DNA of 20,938 nt. It comes from CAZVAR01 sp964625225 (lineage in GTDB: Bacteria > Pseudomonadota > Alphaproteobacteria > JAJUGE01). Numbering within the stretch: position 1 is the first letter of the stretch; the number at the start of each line of letters is the position of its first letter. The notes beneath the pieces were generated by a model, which saw only the letters and a program-made list of their open reading frames with translations, was not told the DNA's origin and did no database searches. Below, piece by piece: positions 15,738-20,938 of the stretch. The stretch lies in NCBI GenBank assembly GCA_964625225.1, contig CAZVAR010000059.1, positions 1 through 20,938 on the forward strand. Reading direction: 5' to 3'. A program made the translations under genes and the position numbers.

Positions 15738-16175
15738 CTACAACAGGCCCAGCTCCTTCAGTTCGGCCACCAGATGAGACGGAAGGTCCGTTCCATCGGT
15801 AGCGGTCTCCGGAAGGTCGTCGGGAGCGTCCGCGGGGTCGAGATAGCGCCAGCCTTGGAACGGGCGACAGGGGCGCGGGGCGACGCGGACGAGTTGCGCA
15901 TCGAGCAGAATCGCGCAGCGCGGCGTACCGTCCTCCGCCGTGACGCGCTCCAGGCCGAGAATGCGCTGGCGAACCTGGATGAAGCCGCGGACGACCCAAT
16001 AGATGGATCCACCGTCCAGCACTTCTGCGGACCGGCGGGGGCTCATCCGGGTGAGATGGCGGGCGATCGGCGCTTCGCCGCGGGCGCGGGCGGCGTCGCG
16101 TCGCTGCTGCTGGACCCGAGCGAGGTGCGGGACGTCCTCGATACCAACGGCCATCTTGACGAGGTGAAGGGGCAT
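15738..16175 (-). CDS. DUF1489 family protein
   Basis: This complete 145-residue protein belongs to a conserved family of unknown function found in Alphaproteobacteria. Recognisable blocks are the N-terminus MPLHLVKMAVGIEDV, the centre HLTRMSPRRSAEVLDGGSIYWVVRGFIQVRQRILGL, the segment RCAILLDAQLVRVAPRP, and FQGWRYLDPADAPDDL near the end. It is soluble, with no signal peptide or membrane segment. The start at 16175 matches the family N-terminus although no strong ribosome site precedes it. It is divergent from typA, and a long inverted repeat lies in the shared upstream region. No biochemical role is known to me. Confidence 0.9.
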   Translation of the reverse strand: MPLHLVKMAVGIEDVPHLARVQQQRRDAARARGEAPIARHLTRMSPRRSAEVLDGGSIYWVVRGFIQVRQRILGLERVTAEDGTPRCAILLDAQLVRVAPRPCRPFQGWRYLDPADAPDDLPETATDGTDLPSHLVAELKELGLL

Positions 16176-16245
16176 GGCGCTCGTGATAGGGGCAGGCGGC
16201 AGGCGGCTTCAAGCGCCTCGTCGCCGCACGACCATTTGTGCGCTT

Positions 16246-16291
16246 GCCGCGATCACGGTCATGCCCATATCAACTCGACCGTGATCGCGGC
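16246..16291. promoter_or_regulatory. perfect 15-bp inverted repeat upstream of typA
   Basis: Arms GCCGCGATCACGGTC (16246-16260) and its exact reverse complement (16277-16291) are separated by 16 bases. The repeat lies between the DUF1489 and typA start codons, about 50 bp before typA. A weak promoter-like pair, TTGCCG at 16244 and ATATCA at 16267 (17-base spacing), would put the arms on either side of the -10 element, as in an operator. If transcribed it would form a strong hairpin in the typA leader. Confidence 0.5.
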
Positions 16292-16339
16292 GGGGCTCGG
16301 CCTCGACCGCGGTTTTTGTCGACCGCGCACCAAAACCCG

Positions 16340-18163
16340 ATGCAGATTCGCAACATCGCGATCATCGCTCATGTCGACCATGGCAAGACGACCCTTGTCG
16401 ACTGCCTCCTGCGCCAGAGCGGCACTTTTCGTGAGAACCAGCAAGTCGCGGAACGCGTCATGGATTCCAGCGATCTGGAACGCGAACGCGGCATCACGAT
16501 CCTCGCCAAATGCACCTCCGTGGCTTGGCGCGATATCCGCATCAACATCGTGGACACGCCCGGCCATGCCGATTTCGGCGGCGAGGTCGAGCGTATCCTC
16601 GGCATGGTGGACGGGGTCGTCGTACTGGTGGACGCTGCCGAAGGGCCGCTCCCTCAGACCAAGTTCGTAGTCGGCAAGGCTCTGAAGTTGGGGCTCAAGC
16701 CGATCGTCCTGATCAACAAGGTGGATCGGCCGGACCAGCGCGCCTACGAGGTCCAGAACGAAACTTTCGATCTCTTCGCCGCGCTCGACGCCGACGAGGA
16801 GCAGCTCGACTTCCCGACCCTGTTCGCCTCAGCCAAGCAGGGCTGGGCCGCGGAAAGCCCGGACGGGCCGAAGGACAGCATGGCGCCTCTGTTCGAGCTG
16901 ATCGTCCGGCATGTACCGAGCCCGCGTGTGGAACCTGACGGCCCCTTCGCAATGCTGGCCACGACGCTAGAGAGCAATCCCTATCTCGGCCGCCTACTGA
17001 CCGGGCGGATCCAGTCGGGAGTCGCGCGAGCGAACATGGCGGTGCGGGCACTGTCGCAGGATGGCCAGATCCTGGAGCAGGGACGCATCACCAAACTGCT
17101 GGCGTTCCGCGGGCTCGAGCGGGTTCCGATCGACGAAGCGCAAGCCGGCGACATCGTGGCGGTGGCCGGCCTCTCGACCGCCACGGTGGCGGATACCATT
17201 GCCGCACCGGAGGTCACGGCACCGCTCATGGCTCAACCGATCGACCCCTCGACGCTCGCCATGACCTTCTCGATCAACGACTCGCCGCTGGCAGGCCAGG
17301 AGGGCGACAAGGTCACCTCGCGGCTGATCCGCGACCGGCTGTTCCGCGAGGCGGAGGGAAACATCGCGATCCGCGTGCGCGAGACGGAATCGACCGACGC
17401 CTTCGAGGTATCGGGACGCGGCGAACTGCAGCTCGCGGTGTTGATCGAGACCATGCGGCGCGAGGGCTTCGAGCTGTCGGTCAGTCGCCCGCGAGTCCTA
17501 TTCCGCACGGACGAGGTCACCGGCCAGCGGCTCGAGCCGATTGAGGAGGTTGTGATCGATGTCGACGAGGAGTTCGCCGGCACCGTCGTCGAAAAGCTGA
17601 GCCGGCGCAAGGGCGAACTGGCGGAGCTACGCCCCTCCGGCGGCGGCAAGCAGCGGCTCGTGTTCCTGGCGCCGTCACGCGGCCTGATCGGCTATCATGG
17701 CGAGTTCCTGACCGACACCCGCGGGACCGGCGTGATGAACCGGGTGTTCCACAGCTACGCCCCCTACAAGGGACCGATCGCCGGACGGCGGACCGGGGCC
17801 CTGATCTCGACCGAGCAGGGCAAGGCGGTGGCCTACGCTCTCTTCAATCTGGAGGATCGCGGCCCTCTCTTCATCGGCCCGGGCGATCCGGTCTATCCGG
17901 GAATGGTGATCGGCGAACACAGTCGCGGCACCGACCTCGATGTCAACCCGCTGAAGAGCAAGCAGCTCACCAATTTCAGGGCGGCCGGAAAGGACGACAA
18001 CGTACTGCTGACGCCGCCGACGCGGATGAGCCTCGAGAAGGCGCTCGCCTATATCGAGGACGACGAACTGGTGGAGGTGACGCCGCAGTCGATCCGGCTA
18101 CGCAAGCGCTTGCTCGACGCCAATGAGCGCCGGCGTGCGGCGAAGCGGGCCGCCGAGGCGTAA
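16340..18163 (+). CDS. typA: translational GTPase TypA/BipA
   Basis: This 607-residue ribosome-binding GTPase of the EF-G/LepA superfamily is involved in 50S assembly and in growth under cold and other stress. The GTPase motifs are AHVDHGKTTL (G1, residues 10-19), RGITI (G2), DTPGHADFG (G3) and NKVDRPDQR (G4). The later domains carry the TypA-typical RGELQLAVLIETMRREG, SRGLIGYHGEFLTDT and GTGVMNRVFHSY, and the C-terminal domain has KSKQLTNFRAAGKDDN and RKRLLDANERRRAAKR. The start at 16340 (MQIRNIAIIAH) matches the family; the open frame upstream to 16238 is leader sequence. No clear Shine-Dalgarno is seen. The truncated-hemoglobin gene follows after 163 bp. Confidence 0.97.
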   Translation: MQIRNIAIIAHVDHGKTTLVDCLLRQSGTFRENQQVAERVMDSSDLERERGITILAKCTSVAWRDIRINIVDTPGHADFGGEVERILGMVDGVVVLVDAAEGPLPQTKFVVGKALKLGLKPIVLINKVDRPDQRAYEVQNETFDLFAALDADEEQLDFPTLFASAKQGWAAESPDGPKDSMAPLFELIVRHVPSPRVEPDGPFAMLATTLESNPYLGRLLTGRIQSGVARANMAVRALSQDGQILEQGRITKLLAFRGLERVPIDEAQAGDIVAVAGLSTATVADTIAAPEVTAPLMAQPIDPSTLAMTFSINDSPLAGQEGDKVTSRLIRDRLFREAEGNIAIRVRETESTDAFEVSGRGELQLAVLIETMRREGFELSVSRPRVLFRTDEVTGQRLEPIEEVVIDVDEEFAGTVVEKLSRRKGELAELRPSGGGKQRLVFLAPSRGLIGYHGEFLTDTRGTGVMNRVFHSYAPYKGPIAGRRTGALISTEQGKAVAYALFNLEDRGPLFIGPGDPVYPGMVIGEHSRGTDLDVNPLKSKQLTNFRAAGKDDNVLLTPPTRMSLEKALAYIEDDELVEVTPQSIRLRKRLLDANERRRAAKRAAEA

Positions 18164-18326
18164 ACTCTCTCCCGGACGGGTGTGCCTGATCGCTTGCCTT
18201 TCCATGACGCGGCGGCAATCGGGCCACCGCGAGACTCGACGCCTGAGGCAGCGGATTCCCGTTACCTGCGGATCTGGGCCCGATGTATACTTGGCGCCGC
18301 GCCGGGAATGGCGAAGGAGACGGTGA

Positions 18327-18686
18327 ATGGCGCAGACCATGTTCGACCGCTATGGCGGGTTCGCCAAGATCAGCCGGATCGTCTCTTCCTTCTACGACAA
18401 GATCATCGAATCCCCGGTGACCCGCCCCTATTTCGACGGCATCGACATGCGTCGGCTGGTCGATCACCAGATCAAGTTCATCGCCTCGGTGATGGGCGGC
18501 CCGGCCTCTTACTCCAATGACGCGTTGGAGCGGCTGCATGCTCGACTGCACGTCACCGACGAGGCATTTCTGGAAATGGCCCAGCTCCTGCGGGAGACGC
18601 TGGAGGATTTCGACTTCGAGCCGGCCGACATCGACGCGGTGTATCAGGACATTCTGAGCCGCAAGCGCTGGATCGTCGCGCGCTGA
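18327..18686 (+). CDS. truncated hemoglobin (group 1, GlbN-like)
   Basis: This 119-residue heme protein of the 2-over-2 globin family binds O2 or NO. The layout fits group 1: FDRYGGFAKI at the N-terminus, the B helix with Tyr23 (SFYDKI, position B10), PYFDGIDM, then DHQIKFIASVMGGP covering the distal E helix, and the proximal histidine, probably His71, in ALERLHARLHVTDEAF. The gene starts behind AAGGAG. A class III cyclase with a PAS-like N-terminus begins 27 bp after its stop codon, so the two are likely co-transcribed. The globin may protect against NO or deliver a gas signal to the cyclase. The pairing is seen; the functional link is inferred. Confidence 0.9.
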   Translation: MAQTMFDRYGGFAKISRIVSSFYDKIIESPVTRPYFDGIDMRRLVDHQIKFIASVMGGPASYSNDALERLHARLHVTDEAFLEMAQLLRETLEDFDFEPADIDAVYQDILSRKRWIVAR

Positions 18687-18713
18687 GCCGCAGTGCGAAC
18701 GAAGGAATCGGTC

Positions 18714-19760
18714 ATGATCGACGCCGAGAGCCTGCGGCTCTCTCTGCAGGCGCTAACCAGCGGTGTCGCCGTGGCCGCGCCCGAAAATTGGGCCGTCCTG
18801 TTCGAGAATGCGACGTTCTTCCAGTGGTTTCCGCCCGGCAGCGATCCCGATGCACCGCTCGACCGCCGGCTGCGAGGAGTCTCCCTTGAACGGGCAGCGA
18901 ACCGTCTGGCGCAGCAGCGTCCCTATGCGTTCGAGACCCAGGCGGAGGTCGGCGGGCGATCCGTCCCGATCGGCGTCGAGATCAGGCCTGTGCCGGAGCA
19001 TCCCGCCGGGCTCCTGCTGATCGAGTGCCGCGACCTGTCGAAGCAGAAGCAGGCCGAGTACATGCTCGAGTCCTATTCGCAGCTTGCGGAGAAGAACACG
19101 CGGGAGCTGCAGCGCGAGAAGGAGCGGGTCGAGAAGCTGCTGCTCAACATCATGCCGCGGTCCGTCTACGAGGAGATGAAGGACTTCGGCACGGTCACGC
19201 CGCAGCGGTTCGATCATGCCTCGATCCTGATGCTCGACTTCGTCGGCTTCACCGAAATGGCCGTCTCGCGCGAGCCCGGCGCCGTCATCGCCGAGCTGAA
19301 CGATATCTTCACCGCGTTCGACCGCATCGCCGAGCTGTTCGGTTGCGAGCGGATCAAGACGATCGGTGACGCCTATATGGCGGTATCGGGCCTGCCCGAA
19401 CCCAATCCCGATCACGCGCAGAACATCGCCCGGGTCGCGCTGCGCATGCGCCGCTATTTGGAGCGACGCAATTCCGCGCATCCGCAGGCGTGGGTCTGCC
19501 GGATCGGCATCAATTCGGGGCCGGTGATCGGCTCCATCGTGGGCATCCAAAAGTATGTCTACGACATCTTCGGACCGGGCGTGAACCTCGCCGCCCGTAT
19601 GGAGAGCCTGTCGGAGCCCATGCGCATCACCCTGGACGCGGAGACACGGGCGCTGCTCGGCGACGATTTCGAATGTGTCGAGCGGGGCAAGGTCGACGTG
19701 AAGGGGTTCGGCCCTAAGCGGCTCTACTTCCTGGAGCGCGAGCGCACCAACCGCGATTGA
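18714..19760 (+). CDS. class III adenylate cyclase with PAS-like N-terminal domain
   Basis: This 348-residue protein makes a cyclic nucleotide. Residues 1-107 resemble a PAS-like sensor, about 110-145 form a charged helical linker (coiled coil), and 165-345 form the cyclase catalytic domain. Metal ligands are Asp175 (LDFVGFT) and Asp219 (IGDAYM). Adenine-selecting residues are Lys215 (IKTIGD) and Asp284 (YDIFG). Transition-state residues are Asn291 and Arg295 (VNLAARM). All essential residues are present, and the Lys/Asp pair points to ATP rather than GTP. No membrane segment is seen, so it is cytoplasmic. The start at 18714 has AAGGA eight bases upstream, better than the GTG at 18693. It directly follows a truncated hemoglobin gene. 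Confidence 0.92.
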   Translation: MIDAESLRLSLQALTSGVAVAAPENWAVLFENATFFQWFPPGSDPDAPLDRRLRGVSLERAANRLAQQRPYAFETQAEVGGRSVPIGVEIRPVPEHPAGLLLIECRDLSKQKQAEYMLESYSQLAEKNTRELQREKERVEKLLLNIMPRSVYEEMKDFGTVTPQRFDHASILMLDFVGFTEMAVSREPGAVIAELNDIFTAFDRIAELFGCERIKTIGDAYMAVSGLPEPNPDHAQNIARVALRMRRYLERRNSAHPQAWVCRIGINSGPVIGSIVGIQKYVYDIFGPGVNLAARMESLSEPMRITLDAETRALLGDDFECVERGKVDVKGFGPKRLYFLERERTNRD

Positions 19761-19797
19761 CCGTCACTCCTGACCATGGTGTTCCGGTCTTTCCCAT

Positions 19798-19821
19798 CCG
19801 GCGGTTACCACCGGCCGCCGG
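19798..19821. terminator. possible bidirectional terminator between cyclase and MgtC-family gene
   Basis: Perfect 7-base arms CCGGCGG and CCGCCGG with a 10-base loop lie in the 64-bp gap between the two convergent stop codons. There is no T-tract in either direction, so termination is inferred from position. Confidence 0.33.
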
Positions 19822-19824
19822 GGA

Positions 19825-20283
19825 TCAGCGCTCCATTAGGAGGACGATCCCCAGAACGAACACCATCCCGAGCGCGAGCAGGATCGCGATCACGAAGTGC
19901 CCGGCGCCGCATGCCATGCCGACCGCACCGACCGCCCAGATGCTGGCGCCGGTGGTCAGACCCTCGATGCCGCCATTGGCCCTCACAATACTGCCCGCGC
20001 CGAGGAAGCTGATGCCGATCGCAACCGCCTGAACGATCCGGAGCGTATCGATCTCCGCCGGCTCGTGTCGGGCGGCGGTCGTCAGCAGTTCCGCATGTCC
20101 GAGCAGCATTAGCCCGGCCGCGCCGAGGGCAACCAGCATGTGCGTGCGCAGTCCGGCAGGCCGATTCTTGGCCTCTCGTTCCCAGCCGACGACGGCGCCG
20201 AACAGCAGCGCCGAAGACAGCCGCAGCAGGACCTCGAGCAGCGGGATCGGGCCAACACCGCCTCCGTCCAGAGCCTCGAGCAT
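19825..20283 (-). CDS. MgtC/SapB family membrane protein
   Basis: This 152-residue inner-membrane protein has about four to five hydrophobic segments. The family signature is GWEREAKNRPAGLRTHMLVALGAA at about residues 33-56, followed by FLGAGSIVRANGGIEGLTTGASIWAVGAVGMACG. It matches the conserved membrane domain of MgtC/SapB proteins, which in pathogens modulate the F-type ATP synthase and survival under low magnesium; many environmental members have unknown roles. It lacks the C-terminal ACT-like domain of Salmonella MgtC. The start at 20283 is fixed by GAGGGAGGA seven bases upstream; the ORF extends in frame to 20607 but over unlikely residues. It is divergent from the penicillin-binding protein gene and convergent with the cyclase gene. 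Confidence 0.9.
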   Translation of the reverse strand: MLEALDGGGVGPIPLLEVLLRLSSALLFGAVVGWEREAKNRPAGLRTHMLVALGAAGLMLLGHAELLTTAARHEPAEIDTLRIVQAVAIGISFLGAGSIVRANGGIEGLTTGASIWAVGAVGMACGAGHFVIAILLALGMVFVLGIVLLMER

Positions 20284-20480
20284 GTCGCAATCCTCCCTCG
20301 TCACGCCATTTTCGTGCCACGGTTCGATGGTCCGCTGCGAATTGCCGGCCGGGAGCGGGAGTGCTACATCGGCGGCCGCCGGCAGATCGGAGGGGGGCGT
20401 GACACGCAATTGTCCAGGCGGGTCGAGCGACGGGCGGCGGCCCGGGTCCCGTCGCGACTGACTGCACGGAGCGCTACGGC
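20284..20480. promoter_or_regulatory. divergent intergenic region, MgtC-family / penicillin-binding protein
   Basis: These 197 bp separate two divergent start codons and should hold both promoters. I see no clear -35/-10 pair, no inverted repeat I trust and no magnesium-riboswitch-like structure. Confidence 0.35.
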
Positions 20481-20938
20481 ATGACCAAACGCCCGGTGGG
20501 CGCCCGCGGTTCCAGCCGGCGGGCCAGGCCGACCGCGCCTCGCCGTCGCGGCGGCGCCCCGACGGCGCGCCCGACATCGTCCCGCAGCGGCCGCGACAGC
20601 ACCCCACGCCGCCCCCGCCGCCTGCTGCGAGGCGCGTTGACGGCAGCCGTCTGGAGCGTCGTGCTGCTGCTCGGAATAGCGGCCTGGTTCGCCTGGGACC
20701 TGCCTGACATCGAGACCGCGACCGCGCTCGATCGCCAGCCCAGCATCACCCTGCTTGCGGCGGATGGCGGCTTCCTGACTTCCTTCGGCAGCATCTACGG
20801 AACCCCGGTCGACATTTCCGAGCTGCCTCCGCACCTGCCCGCTGCCGTCATCGCCACCGAGGACCGGCGCTTCTACGAGCATTTCGGCATCGATCCGGAG
20901 GGCCTCGCCCGCGCCGCCTTCGTCAACATCACCTCGGG
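20481..20938 (+). CDS. penicillin-binding protein 1A-type, GT51 transglycosylase (3' truncated by window)
   Basis: The first 152 residues of a bifunctional peptidoglycan synthase are present; the gene runs off the right edge without a stop. The N-terminus is a long Arg/Pro-rich cytoplasmic tail of about 50 residues. One transmembrane helix follows at about 52-72 (AVWSVVLLLGIAAWF). The start of the GT51 transglycosylase domain comes next, with ITLLAADG and the hallmark ATEDRRFYEHFGIDPEG, where Glu127 is the expected catalytic acid. The start at 20481 (MTKRPVG) has GGAG about nine bases upstream. The transpeptidase domain should lie beyond the window. The subclass (PBP1A, PBP1C or monofunctional) cannot be decided from this fragment. 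Confidence 0.9.
   Translation, partial: MTKRPVGARGSSRRARPTAPRRRGGAPTARPTSSRSGRDSTPRRPRRLLRGALTAAVWSVVLLLGIAAWFAWDLPDIETATALDRQPSITLLAADGGFLTSFGSIYGTPVDISELPPHLPAAVIATEDRRFYEHFGIDPEGLARAAFVNITS

Noticed and set aside
16275..16325. TCGACCG repeated three times upstream of typA
   Set aside because: Spacing is irregular and the 7-base word is common in GC-rich DNA; one copy belongs to the inverted repeat already reported.
15327..16670. Rightward 447-codon open frame with a proline run
   Set aside because: It crosses DUF1489 antisense and the typA start in another frame. The proline run is the complement of the glycine run on the other strand.
18753..19550. Leftward 265-codon open frame
   Set aside because: It is a shadow of the adenylate cyclase gene, whose catalytic residues are all present.
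1..20938. CRISPR arrays, tRNA or rRNA genes, phage or integrase genes
   Set aside because: Looked for throughout; no regularly spaced repeats, tRNA-like cloverleaf, rRNA segment or integrase motif was found.

Overview
The window is GC-rich chromosomal DNA with densely packed genes and short intergenic gaps. It most likely comes from an alphaproteobacterium. The best single clue is a DUF1489-family gene at 15738-16175, a family I know essentially from Alphaproteobacteria. A stand-alone LigD-type polymerase, an IlvD/Edd sugar-acid dehydratase of the rhizobial L-arabinonate type and a DUF1489/typA neighbourhood fit a free-living soil or water member (Rhizobiales or Rhodospirillales-like). I cannot name genus or species. 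I saw no rRNA, tRNA, CRISPR array or intact mobile element.

Left part (1-6438): an N-formylglutamate amidohydrolase-family gene cut by the left edge converges on an AMP-forming acyl-CoA ligase. That ligase is divergent from an acyl-CoA carboxylase carboxyltransferase (beta) subunit. A stress-type short-chain dehydrogenase (YghA/GSP39-like) follows, then a stand-alone LigD polymerase domain. An IS630-type transposase remnant lies at about 6535-6635.

Middle (6636-12030): a leftward unit encodes an ABC importer in the order ATPase, permease, periplasmic binding protein. A GNAT acetyltransferase and a carbon-nitrogen hydrolase follow, joined by a 3-bp stop/start overlap. GNAT and nitrilase domains occur fused in one polypeptide in other bacteria, so this looks like a split version working with the importer on an unknown nitrogenous compound. 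A small membrane protein is divergent from the importer. After it comes a roughly 520-bp stretch without a convincing intact gene, holding a possible decayed gene and a cluster of perfect palindromes.

Right part (12031-20938): a leftward unit encodes an L-arabinonate-dehydratase-type enzyme, a secreted SUOX-fold protein without a molybdenum-ligand cysteine, and an alpha/beta hydrolase. A possible Gly-rich small protein and DUF1489 come next, also leftward. typA/bipA is rightward, preceded by a perfect 15-bp inverted repeat. It is followed by a truncated hemoglobin and, 27 bp later, a class III adenylate cyclase with a PAS-like N-terminus, the most attractive candidate for an undescribed signalling pair. 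An MgtC/SapB-family membrane protein is convergent with the cyclase and divergent from a penicillin-binding protein (GT51 transglycosylase) cut by the right edge.

All functional calls come from reading motifs. No database search was run.
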